64,000 nucleotides of DNA from Neolewinella agarilytica (GTDB lineage: Bacteria > Bacteroidota > Bacteroidia > Chitinophagales > Saprospiraceae). Both the position numbers and the translations under genes were made by a program. Position 1 is the stretch's first letter. The number at the start of each line of letters is the position of its first letter. Shown piece after piece: positions 9,025 to 18,344 of the stretch. Under the pieces are notes generated by a model. The model did no database searches. It saw only the letters and a program-made list of their open reading frames with translations, and had not been told where the DNA came from. The DNA lies in assembly GCF_900110645.1 (NCBI RefSeq), contig NZ_FOFB01000020.1, positions 1-64,000 of the forward strand, in the 5' to 3' direction.

Positions 9025-9723
9025 TTAATCCGCAGCGAGATCCTCTTTTTCCACCATCTTAAAAAACCACCAAACCAGTAAAGCGGACTCTTCCTGGTAA
9101 TCGCTCTCCCGCAGGGCGGCGGCGTAGCGCTCCATAACCAGCTCGTCTTTTAGCAGGAAGCCGCGCAGGGTCTGCAGCAATTTGGTGTAGCGGGCGAAGT
9201 CGGCTGCGGGTGGGACCGTCTTGGCGCCCAGTTTTTCGCAGATCGTCTGCAGCAGCGCAGTAGAGTAGGGGGCGTACTTCTCCGGATACTGCCCCATCAG
9301 GTAGAGAGAGACCATATTATAGTCATCGTCATGATTATGGCTGGGCGTCCGGTCTTTGGGGTGCGCGTCCCGAAAGCGATTGAAGAGCTCATTGATGTAA
9401 AAGCCGAAACGACCCACGCGACCTTCGAGGTCACGGTCTTCACTAAACAGGTCACGGAAGGCTTCGCGGACGAAGTCGGGCTCCCAGCGCATAATGGCCA
9501 GCATGGCGCGCTTGGGATCGTAGCCGCCACGGCGATAGTGGCGGCGGTTGGTCTTGCTGTCCAGCGCCAGGTCGTAGCTCTCGGCCAGGTCTTTTGCCTC
9601 GACGTTGAAGTGCGTCTGCCAGTTTTTCTGGGTCTCCCAGAGGGGGAGGTAGGCGAGGGCTTCGTCGGTGAGTATCCAGTCCTGAAAAGCGAGGATGGCG
9701 GCATCAATTTTAGGTACTTGCAT
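9025..9723 (-). CDS. Conserved hypothetical protein, helical, 232 aa
   Basis: I do not recognise the family. The ATG at 9723 (MQVPKIDAAI) is chosen because upstream in-frame sequence is antisense to murF-alr and low-complexity. The protein has no signal peptide or membrane segment. It is predicted mostly helical, rich in Trp, Tyr and Arg, with an acidic-histidine stretch SHNHDDDYN near the middle and an aromatic C-terminal WWFF. It is divergent from murF-alr with about 116 bp between starts, and is followed by the MacB-like permease in the same direction. Confidence 0.6.
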   Translation of the reverse strand: MQVPKIDAAILAFQDWILTDEALAYLPLWETQKNWQTHFNVEAKDLAESYDLALDSKTNRRHYRRGGYDPKRAMLAIMRWEPDFVREAFRDLFSEDRDLEGRVGRFGFYINELFNRFRDAHPKDRTPSHNHDDDYNMVSLYLMGQYPEKYAPYSTALLQTICEKLGAKTVPPAADFARYTKLLQTLRGFLLKDELVMERYAAALRESDYQEESALLVWWFFKMVEKEDLAAD

Positions 9724-9792
9724 GAGGGCAGAACGGCTTTGGAGCGAAGGTATGGGTTTGAGGGGGAGAATAGTTGTGGGAGCCTTACTTTT

Positions 9793-9812
9793 CCGCCGAC
9801 TAAAGTCAGCGG
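9793..9812. repeat. Short GCCGACT-type palindrome upstream of murF-alr
   Basis: CCGCCGACTAAAGTCAGCGG, an imperfect 8-bp stem, lies 27 nt before the start codon. A near copy sits at 42088-42107 in the same place relative to a GNAT gene, and related arms occur at 42664-42715. Confidence 0.6.
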
Positions 9813-9827
9813 TACACCCAATCCTCG

Positions 9828-9835
9828 TACCTTCA
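9828..9835 (+). promoter_or_regulatory. Bacteroidota -7-like box, 4 nt before the murF-alr ATG
   Basis: TACCTTCA fits TAnnTTTG loosely and is followed by CGCC and the start codon. trpS has the same arrangement (TATCTTCG, CGCC, ATG). The message would be leaderless or nearly so. Confidence 0.4.
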
Positions 9836-9839
9836 CGCC

Positions 9840-12239
9840 ATGCCATCGCTTCCGTCCATCCCGATCCTTTACGACCGTTACGGCGACTTCGACCTCCTCG
9901 TCGATTCCCGCCGCCTGCGCGATCCGGAGAAGACGCTGTTTTTTGCGCTGCCGGGGCAGCGGACGCACGGGAACAAATTCGTGGGACAGCTGTACCGAAA
10001 GGGCGTGCGGCACTTTGTGGTACATACACTCAGGCGGGGACCGCAGGTGCAGGGGGAGTTGGACAAGCGGGGGAAGTACCCCGAAGCCACTTTTCTCCTC
10101 ACGGACGATCCGCTGCGGCTGTTGCAACAGCTGGCGGCGCACCACCGGCGGCAGTTCGATATTCCGGTGCTGGCGATTACCGGCAGCAATGGCAAAACCA
10201 TCGTCAAGGATTGGCTCGCCCAGCTGCTGCAGCCCTACCTGAAGGTTTGTGCCAGCCCTCGTTCCTACAACTCCCGGATCGGGGTACCGCTCTCCGTCTG
10301 GCAGCTGCGGCCGGAGCACGAGGTCGCCATCTTCGAAGCCGGCATCAGTGAAGCCGGAGAGATGGCCGCTCTGGCGGAGATCATCCTGCCTACCTGCGGG
10401 CTGTTCACCATGCTGGGCAGCGCTCACGCTGCCGGCTTTACGGACGAGCTGGCAAAGCACCGCGAGAAAATATCTTTGTTCCGGGGGGCTAAGTGGGTGG
10501 TCGTGCCGGCTGATGACACCACCTCCGTTGGCCTGCTCCGGAAGCTGGACGTTGAGCCCATCACCCATCTCGGTATCAAAGGCCGCTGGCTGGAGGTAGA
10601 GGAAGTGTCCCTGGAGCTGCCTTTCCCCGAGCTCCCGGCCATCTATCTGGAGAATGCCTATGCGGCCGCTACGGCTGCTTATGCCCTGGGGCTGGGTAAA
10701 GAACAGATTGCCGCCAGCCTCCCCGATCTTCACGTACTGGATAACCGGCTGGAACAACGCGCCGGTCTGCACGGCGGCCCGGTCATCAACGACAGTTACA
10801 GCAACGACCTGACGGCGCTGGCCGCTGCTCTTGACTTCGCCGAAGCCAGAGCGAACAGCGGAAAACTATGCCTGATTCTGGGGACGATCCAACCTCGCTC
10901 CTCCAACTCACCCAGCACCCGCGTCAGCGCCCCCGAAGACACGCTGCTGCCGCTCCTCCATCCTCGCCTGACCCGCCTGCTCACCATCGGTGAAACGAAT
11001 GCTGGCTTGTCCCGCTCCATCGCCGGTGCCCGTCATTTTTCCCACCCGGAAGCCTTACTGGCCGAACTGGGGAATATCCCTTTTTCACCCGGAGAGGTGA
11101 TTCTGATCAAGGGCGCCAGCGAAGAGCGGCTGCACCGGGTGGCGGACGCCCTGAGCCGTCAACAACACCGCACGCTACTGCGGATCGACCTGGCCGCCCT
11201 GCGGCACAATTTCAACGTTTACCGGAGTGGTACCTCCGCCAAAATGATCGTGATGGTCAAAGCCAGCGCCTACGGCGGTGGCGCGCCACCCGTAGCTCAC
11301 GCCCTGGCCGAAGCCGGCGCGGATTACCTGGCCGTGGCTTACCCTGATGAGGGCAGCCACCTGCGGCAACACGGTCTGCAATTGCCCATCATGGTACTTA
11401 ATGCGGCGGGCCACGATTTTGACCGGATGCTCAGCAACCGCCTGGAGCCGGTCATTCACCGCCTGGAAGACCTGCGACGGGCCAGAGAAGCCGGCCTGAA
11501 AGTACACCTTGAACTGGACACCGGGATGGCTCGCCTGGGCTTCCGCCCCGCTGAATTAAAAGCCCTGCTGACCGAACTAAGGTCGGGCGACTACGAAAGA
11601 ACCATCGCCTCCGTCTTTACCCACCTGGCGGCCAGCGAAGACGGCGCACACGATGACTTCACCCGCCAACAAATCAATACCTTCGATGCTGCTTACGAGC
11701 GGATCGCGGAAGCACTGGGCGCTTTTCCTTCCCGCCACCTGCTCAATTCCAACGGTATCAGTCGCTTTCCCGGGCATGCTTACGAATACGTCCGCCTGGG
11801 GATTGGTCTTTACGGCATTGGGGATGCGGCTAAAGCTGCGGCTCTGCGCCCGGTACTTTCCTTCTCAACGCGGGTTACGGCGGTCTTCGAGCTGAAAGCC
11901 GGGCAAAGTATCGGCTATGGCCGCCGCGGAAAGATGGCCCACGACGGGCGGGTGGCCGTGCTGAGCGTCGGCTACGCCGACGGCCTGCCCCGCCTGGCCG
12001 GCGAAGGTCGCTTCTCCGTTCGCCTTCCCGGTGGTCTGGCGCCGGTCATTGGCTCAGTTTGTATGGATATGACGATGGTGGATGTCAGCCAGCTACCCGG
12101 GGTGAAAGTTGACGATGAAGCCATGCTTTTCGGGGCTGATCACCCCATTGAGGAGCTGGCCGAAGCGGCGATGACGATCCCGTATGAGATCTTGACGGGC
12201 ATCGGGCCACGGGTGCAACGAGTGTATACGGCGGAGTGA
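9840..12239 (+). CDS. Bifunctional MurF (UDP-MurNAc-tripeptide:D-Ala-D-Ala ligase) / alanine racemase
   Basis: This 799-aa protein fuses two peptidoglycan-precursor enzymes in the arrangement usual for Bacteroidota. Residues 1-450 are Mur ligase: ATP loop GSNGKT (115-120) and the NDSYSND block (about 317-323). Residues about 455-799 are a PLP-dependent alanine racemase: PLP lysine K474 in VKASAYGGG, catalytic Tyr693 in SIGYGRRG, and the conserved LGIGLYGI. It makes D-Ala and couples D-Ala-D-Ala to the tripeptide in the cytoplasm. A dispersed 10-mer copy lies at codons 68-71, in a loop of the MurF N-terminal domain. Confidence 0.95.
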   Translation: MPSLPSIPILYDRYGDFDLLVDSRRLRDPEKTLFFALPGQRTHGNKFVGQLYRKGVRHFVVHTLRRGPQVQGELDKRGKYPEATFLLTDDPLRLLQQLAAHHRRQFDIPVLAITGSNGKTIVKDWLAQLLQPYLKVCASPRSYNSRIGVPLSVWQLRPEHEVAIFEAGISEAGEMAALAEIILPTCGLFTMLGSAHAAGFTDELAKHREKISLFRGAKWVVVPADDTTSVGLLRKLDVEPITHLGIKGRWLEVEEVSLELPFPELPAIYLENAYAAATAAYALGLGKEQIAASLPDLHVLDNRLEQRAGLHGGPVINDSYSNDLTALAAALDFAEARANSGKLCLILGTIQPRSSNSPSTRVSAPEDTLLPLLHPRLTRLLTIGETNAGLSRSIAGARHFSHPEALLAELGNIPFSPGEVILIKGASEERLHRVADALSRQQHRTLLRIDLAALRHNFNVYRSGTSAKMIVMVKASAYGGGAPPVAHALAEAGADYLAVAYPDEGSHLRQHGLQLPIMVLNAAGHDFDRMLSNRLEPVIHRLEDLRRAREAGLKVHLELDTGMARLGFRPAELKALLTELRSGDYERTIASVFTHLAASEDGAHDDFTRQQINTFDAAYERIAEALGAFPSRHLLNSNGISRFPGHAYEYVRLGIGLYGIGDAAKAAALRPVLSFSTRVTAVFELKAGQSIGYGRRGKMAHDGRVAVLSVGYADGLPRLAGEGRFSVRLPGGLAPVIGSVCMDMTMVDVSQLPGVKVDDEAMLFGADHPIEELAEAAMTIPYEILTGIGPRVQRVYTAE
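10042..10051 (-). repeat. Dispersed 10-mer copy inside murF-alr
   Basis: Exact copy in minus orientation at codons 68-71 (RGPQVQG). The tail is gtCCCCGCC rather than GCGCC. Confidence 0.65.
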
Positions 12240-12249
12240 TTTGGACGCT

Positions 12250-13767
12250 TTAGTCCAGCGTTTTGTTTTCCCAGACGACGACCGGTAGTCCCTGCTTTAT
12301 CCAGTTGGCCATCCGGCCGCGGTCGGGCACGGCCTCCATGGCCAGGCTGCCGGCAACGAGGTCAGTGTCGCCATCGCCGTCGTAGTCAGCAGCGTCCATT
12401 ACGATCCAACGGCCGCGGTCGCCGGCCGGCAGTCGGTATTGCCGGAAACTACCGTCAGCTGCACCGAAAAATATGGCCACCGAGAGGGGGTTATCCAGGC
12501 TGAAGTCGGGAAAAAAGGAAATGGCCGCCAGGTCTTTGTGTCCGTCCAGGTTAAAGTCCGCCATTCGGGCTCCGTAAGCGCCGGGCATCGGGTGAAAAAA
12601 GGCTTCTTCGAATTGCCCGCTGGCGCTTCCGGTGTAGACCCGGATGCCGTGGTAAGCTTTGACGGGCGATTGGTAATCAGCATTGTCACCATTGGTGCAT
12701 AGCAGGTCAGTGAACTGATCTCCGTTCCAGTCAATAAGTTGAAGGCTGCTTGAGCCCCAGTAAGGTGGGAAGCGCAGTACCACTTCCTGTTGGGGCTTGC
12801 CATCAGGGAAAGTGAAGCGGATAACTTCCTCTTTTCCCTGCCCGAAGAGAACGTAGGCGGTGGGCGTGGCTGCTGTCGTGTCCGTCAGTACATTCATCGC
12901 TCCGGGGCGATCGCTCAGAGCGCTTGGGGTGTAGCTGCCAGCAGGGTTGGCGTGCCAAAGCGAAAGCCGGCCGGTCCACTTGCCGAATTCGCTTACGAGC
13001 AGCTCTTCCGTTCCGTCCTGGTCAATGTCCAGGCGGGCGAGGCTGGTCGGGCGTTGGAGCTTATCGGAGATGGTCTTCGGGCCGGCGGCAGTCCACTGTA
13101 ACAGGCGGCCGGTGGCCGCTTCGGTGGGGGAGAAGCTGCCGATGACGGTTGCAAAATTACCGATGGAGAGACCGGTGAGGTGGGTAAGTCCGGGGCCGGT
13201 AGGGAGCCGGCGGACGGCCCGGAGTTCTTCATCGAGTAATAGCAGGCTCGCCTTGTTGATGTCTGCGAATACGAGGCCCTGGCCGGGCAAAAAGTGCACA
13301 AAAGAAGTAGATGGTGGAGAGAGGAAGGCTTCCGGAAAATGAGGGGTGAAAAGGTCGGTTTCCGGGGCGCTCACCGCAGGTGCGGGGGTGGTTAAAGGAG
13401 CATGGTCGAGGTAATAGCTTCGGATGGTGGCCCAGTCTTCATCACTGATCCGTTTTTCTTCCGGGTAGATGTTCGCCGCCAGGCGTGCTGTTCGGTCGGC
13501 AGGGAGTGTTCCCAGCAGAGCGTCTCTTTCTGCTGCGGAAGTATACCGCCCCAGAAACTGCCCCATGCGGGGCAGCACGATGGTATCCCAGATGTGCCGG
13601 GGCAGCGCCCCGGGCTCCGGCGTCAGGTGGCAGCTGCCGCAGCTGCCCTCAATCATTGCTATCGTTCCCTGCTCTGCACCTGCGGTGAGCGCCGGCCCTT
13701 CCTCCGGCCGGGAGCACCGCATAATGATGAGCAGCAGACCGGCCACTATGATAAAAACCCTGGTCAT
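12250..13767 (-). CDS. Lipoprotein with cytochrome c heme site and VCBS/FG-GAP repeats
   Basis: The start is fixed by an ATGA overlap with the upstream gene's stop (ATG 13767-13765, TGA 13766-13764), giving 505 aa. A lipobox-like IIMRC puts the lipidated Cys at 18, and one c-type heme motif C-G-S-C-H is at 43-47. The rest (about 140-505) reads as a seven-bladed propeller with calcium-type VCBS/FG-GAP repeats: DIDQDGTEE, DWNGDQFTD, DFNLDGHKD and DYDGDGDTD. It probably carries electrons at the periplasmic side of the outer membrane and works with the MauG-like protein encoded just before it. Two dispersed 10-mer copies lie in its linkers. Confidence 0.82.
   Translation of the reverse strand: MTRVFIIVAGLLLIIMRCSRPEEGPALTAGAEQGTIAMIEGSCGSCHLTPEPGALPRHIWDTIVLPRMGQFLGRYTSAAERDALLGTLPADRTARLAANIYPEEKRISDEDWATIRSYYLDHAPLTTPAPAVSAPETDLFTPHFPEAFLSPPSTSFVHFLPGQGLVFADINKASLLLLDEELRAVRRLPTGPGLTHLTGLSIGNFATVIGSFSPTEAATGRLLQWTAAGPKTISDKLQRPTSLARLDIDQDGTEELLVSEFGKWTGRLSLWHANPAGSYTPSALSDRPGAMNVLTDTTAATPTAYVLFGQGKEEVIRFTFPDGKPQQEVVLRFPPYWGSSSLQLIDWNGDQFTDLLCTNGDNADYQSPVKAYHGIRVYTGSASGQFEEAFFHPMPGAYGARMADFNLDGHKDLAAISFFPDFSLDNPLSVAIFFGAADGSFRQYRLPAGDRGRWIVMDAADYDGDGDTDLVAGSLAMEAVPDRGRMANWIKQGLPVVVWENKTLD
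13375..13384 (-). repeat. Dispersed 10-mer copy (CGCACCTGCG) in the cytochrome-VCBS gene
   Basis: One-off copy, minus orientation, followed by gtgaGCGCCCC. It encodes part of a Pro/Ala-rich linker (about residues 128-131). Confidence 0.7.
13675..13684 (+). repeat. Dispersed 10-mer copy in the cytochrome-VCBS gene
   Basis: Exact copy, plus orientation, followed by gtgaGCGCC. It lies between lipobox and heme site (about residues 28-31). It is the second copy in this gene and in inverted orientation to the copy at 13375. Confidence 0.75.
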
Positions 13768-15725
13768 TTGGGCGTCCCACCGATGGGGCGATTGTTCCAC
13801 GCCGGAACTTCGTCGAAGGACGGCAATCTGGCGGGTACCTCCACCAGGTCTTCGTAATCCGTCAGGCTCTTCATGAAGGAAATGATGTCGCTTATTTCGT
13901 CTTCCTGCAAGCCCAGCGGGTCTGGCGGAAGTGTCTGGTGATCGAGCTCAATCCCGATTCCTGCACCTCCTCCACGGTTGTAGAAATCCATAACTTCTTC
14001 CAGCGTATTGTAGACTCCGTTGTGCATGTAGGGGGCCGTAATGGCGATGTTACGAACGGTGGGCGTTTTGAAGGCGTAGGCGTTGAAGTAGGCCTCGTCC
14101 GCTGGCCGGAAGTTGGCGATCCGGCCCGGGTCGGGGTCAAGCTTAGCTCCTTCCCACACAATGCTGTCGGGCACACCCAATACTTCGCTCTCACTTTCCA
14201 GATATTGTGGAGGAACAAGCCCGTTGAAGGTGGGGGCGAAGTGACAGGTGCCACAGGCCGCTTTTCCCATGAAAAGGTTGAAGCCGCGAATCACCTCGGG
14301 GGCTAATTCGTCGGAGCTTCCCCTGGCGTAGCGATCAAATTCAGCATTCATGCCCTGGAGGCTGGCCACGTAATGGCTCAGGGCGTCGGAAATGCTCCAC
14401 TTACTGAGGGCGTAGTCGGGCTGATTAGCGTAGGCTTCCTTAAAGAGCTGACGGTAGTCGTCGCTTTTGCGAATACGTTCCTCGATGGTAACGAAGTCTG
14501 TGGCGAACTCATGGGCGTCAACCACGACGTGCTTTACCTGCCGTTCGAGGAATTCCTCCCGCATGTCATGGAAATATTTCTCCGCGAAAACACTGTTGAT
14601 CAGGGTGGGGGAGTTTCGCTGCAGGGTTCCCTTTCCGTCCGTACTCAGGCTTTTGGCGTAGCCGTCCGTAAAGGCCAGTTCGGGGCGGTGACAGCTGGCA
14701 CAGCTGGAGGTCAGGTCATTGCTTAAAATCGGGTCAAAGAACAACAGTTTGCCCAGTTCCTGGCGTTGTTCGCTGTAAGCCGCTGAGGAAAAGTTGGCAT
14801 AGTACTCAGCGTTGAGCCAGTCGGCGTCAAAGAGGTGGTCGGCCTGAGGGTTGATGGGGCTGGGGAGATCGCCGTAATCCCCGGCGGACTCAATGTTGAG
14901 CAGTCGTTGAGCGTCCGGCAGCGCTTCCGTCAGCGGGTTGATGACCTGGCGAAGAAAGGCCAGCCGGTCAAAGCTGTCGAAATTACCTTCAGCGAGCATT
15001 GCCCGCGCCCGGGCCAGGCTGGTGAGGATAAGGGCGTTGGTCGTGGAGTCTTTTGATTCGACCAGAGGGGCGTATTCGCTGTAGTAGGCCGCCATCGTCT
15101 GAAACACGACCCTGGCTTCCGGCAGCGCATTGCCGGAACTGGGCGTGTCGAAGCCGGTCAGGCCAAGGGTGAAACTACGTACGAGTTGTTGCTGCAGGCC
15201 TTCGAACAGGTGACGGTGCTGCAGGCGAAGACTTTTCATTTGGCGGTGGAGTAGCCGGTAGTCTCCCAGAAGCTTATGGCTGAGTTTTTTGATGGCTGCC
15301 CGGTCGATTTCATCCGCAAAAACCAGTTCGTCGAGGGTTTGTAAGCCAGAAGGAGCAATGACGTTGATTTCAGGAACACTTGGTTCAGTTTTGGGTAGCG
15401 GTGCGCCGTTAATGTGGCGGGCGATGGTGGCGGGCTGAGCGTAGGCCAGCAGGAACTCCACTTTTTTGTAAGCCTGTCTGGTCGTCAGATGGGCTCGTCG
15501 TAGTTCTTCAACAGAAGAAGTATTGATGTTTGCGAGTGCCTGGTAGTGCAGGATGCTGGAATCGAGGAGATTCAGTTCTCCGGCCATTTTTTTATCGAGG
15601 GAGGAAAGAACCGTTTGCAGCGATGTCGCCCGGGTACCGGCATCGGGAACACGAAGGATATGCCCGGCAGCGGCAAAGGCACAAACGAATAGCAGGAATT
15701 TGAGGGTAGATAAAAAGGAGGTCAT
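13764..15725 (-). CDS. MauG/cytochrome c peroxidase-family diheme protein with N-terminal helical domain
   Basis: The ATG at 15725 (MTSFLSTLKFLLF) gives 653 aa with a signal sequence; the upstream ATG at 15785 would mask it. Residues about 40-320 form a helical domain that resembles imelysin-like regions fused to such peroxidases. The C-terminal half is di-heme peroxidase: C-A-S-C-H near 340, C-G-T-C-H near 490, and a candidate axial Met in APYMHNG near 565. Family members reduce peroxide or oxidise periplasmic substrates. It overlaps the cytochrome-VCBS gene by 4 nt and is 84 bp downstream of the PhoX-like gene, so the three probably form an operon. Confidence 0.87.
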   Translation of the reverse strand: MTSFLSTLKFLLFVCAFAAAGHILRVPDAGTRATSLQTVLSSLDKKMAGELNLLDSSILHYQALANINTSSVEELRRAHLTTRQAYKKVEFLLAYAQPATIARHINGAPLPKTEPSVPEINVIAPSGLQTLDELVFADEIDRAAIKKLSHKLLGDYRLLHRQMKSLRLQHRHLFEGLQQQLVRSFTLGLTGFDTPSSGNALPEARVVFQTMAAYYSEYAPLVESKDSTTNALILTSLARARAMLAEGNFDSFDRLAFLRQVINPLTEALPDAQRLLNIESAGDYGDLPSPINPQADHLFDADWLNAEYYANFSSAAYSEQRQELGKLLFFDPILSNDLTSSCASCHRPELAFTDGYAKSLSTDGKGTLQRNSPTLINSVFAEKYFHDMREEFLERQVKHVVVDAHEFATDFVTIEERIRKSDDYRQLFKEAYANQPDYALSKWSISDALSHYVASLQGMNAEFDRYARGSSDELAPEVIRGFNLFMGKAACGTCHFAPTFNGLVPPQYLESESEVLGVPDSIVWEGAKLDPDPGRIANFRPADEAYFNAYAFKTPTVRNIAITAPYMHNGVYNTLEEVMDFYNRGGGAGIGIELDHQTLPPDPLGLQEDEISDIISFMKSLTDYEDLVEVPARLPSFDEVPAWNNRPIGGTPK

Positions 15726-15809
15726 GCTCGTGGAGGATAATAAAGGGCCGGCACGAAGACATCGCACCGGCCCGGGAAAACTCAAATAAATGATATAGAG
15801 AAGATTTAC

Positions 15810-17777
15810 TTATTGCTTCACCAACTCGATTACTTTACCTTCAGCATTGCGGAGGAAGTAAAGGCCGGCAGGAAGACGGGATACATCAATGCGGCTCACA
15901 TTGCGGTATACCCGAAGGCGCTGACCGTTGGTATTGTAAAGCGCGATGTCCTGCATTTTATTGAAGTGTACTTCCTGAAGCGTTGGGTTCGGGAAAACCG
16001 TGAATTCATCCTGCTCCGTGATGTCCGGACCCGCGAGGTTGGATACCGTCAGTTCATTAAAGCCGTGAATGGCGAAGGTCAGTGAGTGGTTGAAGGGGAA
16101 CTCATTGGCGCCGCTCGGGTGCTGGCTGTTCACCAGCAGGCTCTTACCATCGGGGGTTGGCATGGCTCCGGTGATCTCTGCACCAACGGGGGTTACGGTA
16201 AGGCGGATGAGATCTTCCGTGGTGGCGTTTTCCGTATTCAGGTCAAGGAGGAAAAGCTCACACATGCGGTGACGGATGCCAAGACCGGCGGCAGCGCCGT
16301 CGGAGGTGTTTTCAAATGGCATACGGCCGAAGGTTTCTCCGTTGAGGTCTTCGCAAATGACGAGGAAGGGGTTGTCATCGATGTACATTACGTTGAGCCC
16401 GTCGGGGTTGGAGAGGTGCTTGGAGGGGTAGTTGTCCTGCGTTGGGCTTTCTTCGAAGTAAGGACCGCCGTTAATGACAACGAATACTTCTTCCGTCTCC
16501 GGGTTGTAACCAAGCACGCGGCCGTAATAGTCGCGGTAGCCTGCACCGTCAGCAGTAATGGTGGAGTCCGGGAAAACTTCCTGTACCCGGGCGGTTTGCT
16601 CAGCGGCGAGCTCCAGGTGGTGAGGAGCGATAACACCTCCGGCGGCGACTCCTCCGGCAAAACGGCTGCCAGGAGCGTCCCGGCCGGTTTCTGTCCAGTA
16701 GATGATGCCGCTCTCTTTGTCAATAGCGACCCATTCGTTACGGTTGTACATGGTAGCACCTACGGCAAGTGCCTGAGTGGAAAAGTCCATCATATTGGAC
16801 TTGGTCTCTTCAATAGTAATCCACTTTTCGTCAGCGTCGTGCTTATATACCTGAATTTCGCCTTTAGTGAAATCACCGGGTGTTTCGGCAACGAAACGTA
16901 CCCACGGAGCAGGGGTAGCGTCGATGCCCAGATAGATGTACTTGTTGTCCGTAGAAACGGTACCACCCTCAAAACCCTGACGACCGAAGTTGTACTGCTT
17001 GCGGATGGCTTTAGCCTGTTTAGGATCGATTTCAACCATCCAGTTGAAGTTCTCATATTTCTGCAGTGTGTCACCGTCGATGAACGGAAACTCCGGAGCA
17101 TCCACAACGAATGGGCGGAGATCCCGTACACCCTGGTTGGCAGTGTTGGTGCCGCCATCTTCGTTGTAGCTGATACCGTAAGGACCGGCTCCGAGGGCGT
17201 TGTTATTAGTGAAGCGACCATTGTTAATGGAGCTGTTGCTACTGCGGAACCATTCCTCGGCCGTCCAGATGCGTCCGTCAACCACGGAGCTGATGCCACC
17301 ACAGTTCATACCGGTTTCGCCTACAGTATTGGCAAAGTCTACGTTGAAGAACTTGCCTTCCCGGCCATCTTCAAGTTCCTGGTCCAATACAACCAGGTCT
17401 CCGGTGATCTCGTCGCGTTTAACGCGGAAAGCCGTCATGCCGCCACCGTCGCCAATGCGGTCGTCACGGTAGATGCTTTCGTGGCTGACGGACACCCAGC
17501 CCATGCTTTCATCGGAGTCATCCGGGGTGAAGCCGATGAAATCATGCCATTCTTTGGCGTGGGTCTGGCCAGCCTCGTTACCATAGGTAGCGGTGGTCTG
17601 TACCATGTCCGTACCGCCGATGAAAAGGACCTGCAGACTGAGTGGGCTGCCGGGCATGGTTACCCGGGTAGGGGTGTATCCTTCAGGAGCATCAATCTCA
17701 AAAGGAAACACCAACTGTGCGTTAAGGCTGCTTATACCCGAAACGACAAGTAGTAATGAAAGGTAGAAAGTTCTCAT
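15810..17777 (-). CDS. Secreted DUF839 (PhoX-like) protein with T9SS sorting domain
   Basis: This 655-aa protein has a signal peptide (1-20, ending SSLNAQ) and a long beta-propeller-like DUF839 region (about 25-560) with many Asp/Gly-rich turns. The phrase GWVSVSHE and the acidic metal-site-like segments recall PhoX-type alkaline phosphatases, which use calcium and iron. The C-terminus (about 585-655) is a T9SS type A sorting domain: FPNPTLQEV at the start and a KVIELVKQ end. Export to the surface is well supported; phosphatase activity is inferred from family only. It heads the likely operon with the MauG-like and cytochrome-VCBS genes. Confidence 0.8.
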   Translation of the reverse strand: MRTFYLSLLLVVSGISSLNAQLVFPFEIDAPEGYTPTRVTMPGSPLSLQVLFIGGTDMVQTTATYGNEAGQTHAKEWHDFIGFTPDDSDESMGWVSVSHESIYRDDRIGDGGGMTAFRVKRDEITGDLVVLDQELEDGREGKFFNVDFANTVGETGMNCGGISSVVDGRIWTAEEWFRSSNSSINNGRFTNNNALGAGPYGISYNEDGGTNTANQGVRDLRPFVVDAPEFPFIDGDTLQKYENFNWMVEIDPKQAKAIRKQYNFGRQGFEGGTVSTDNKYIYLGIDATPAPWVRFVAETPGDFTKGEIQVYKHDADEKWITIEETKSNMMDFSTQALAVGATMYNRNEWVAIDKESGIIYWTETGRDAPGSRFAGGVAAGGVIAPHHLELAAEQTARVQEVFPDSTITADGAGYRDYYGRVLGYNPETEEVFVVINGGPYFEESPTQDNYPSKHLSNPDGLNVMYIDDNPFLVICEDLNGETFGRMPFENTSDGAAAGLGIRHRMCELFLLDLNTENATTEDLIRLTVTPVGAEITGAMPTPDGKSLLVNSQHPSGANEFPFNHSLTFAIHGFNELTVSNLAGPDITEQDEFTVFPNPTLQEVHFNKMQDIALYNTNGQRLRVYRNVSRIDVSRLPAGLYFLRNAEGKVIELVKQ

Positions 17778-18344
17778 AGTCTAAAAGGAGTGTTTTGTTA
17801 AGCCACAAAAGTCTCCTCTGTACGTCACGGTAACTTGATCATAATGTTATCCCTGCTGGAATTATGGTATGCGTTTAATGATAATCAATTAATTATTAGT
17901 TGATGTTTATTTATATTAAAAAGAACGTTGCGCTTATCTCTACTTTAATTGTTTTTATTAAGTGCCAGCCTGTCGTGTAATGCACATATTTCAGGCAGCT
18001 GTCCACTTGTTTATTTTAGTGTTAAGCTTTTTGTCCGGGTTTACATTCTCTTAACTGCTGGTAGCCGCACTTAAGATTTGCTTAAATACCGGAAGAGCTC
18101 TGCTCAGTCCTGACCTGTAATTCGGGGCTTCATCCAAACACCTTAGTGAGCAACAAACTGATTGATGACTACGGGAACGATGAGGAAGAAGGGAGTTGCG
18201 GCAGGCGGGCGATAAAGAGCCATATTAAAACCAGACGATTATCTTTGCGGCACCAAAATAACTTAGCTGCGCTTTCTTAAAGACAAATAGAATAGACGAC
18301 AGAGCGCCATTAAGACTTCGCAAAGAATTTCAGAAAGAGTGCAT
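17778..18344. other. Intergenic region between divergent genes (about 570 bp)
   Basis: AT-rich on the left (17820-17960), with no gene and no strong hairpin. It should hold the promoters of both flanking genes. A clear -7-like box is at 18240-18247 for the rightward NYN gene; I cannot place the promoter of the leftward PhoX-like gene. Confidence 0.6.
18240..18247 (+). promoter_or_regulatory. Bacteroidota -7 box (TATCTTTG) upstream of the NYN gene
   Basis: A perfect match to TAnnTTTG about 100 nt before the ATG at 18345. No clear TTTG is seen at the -33 distance. Confidence 0.5.

Noticed and set aside
9297-10772. A 491-codon minus-strand open frame across the unknown gene and murF-alr
   Set aside because: It is antisense to the well-supported MurF domain and reads as Arg/Pro/Ser-rich low-complexity sequence without any family feature.
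16086-17753. A 555-codon plus-strand open frame inside the PhoX-like gene
   Set aside because: It is antisense to a clear secreted protein with signal peptide and T9SS domain; the translated sequence has no recognisable domain.
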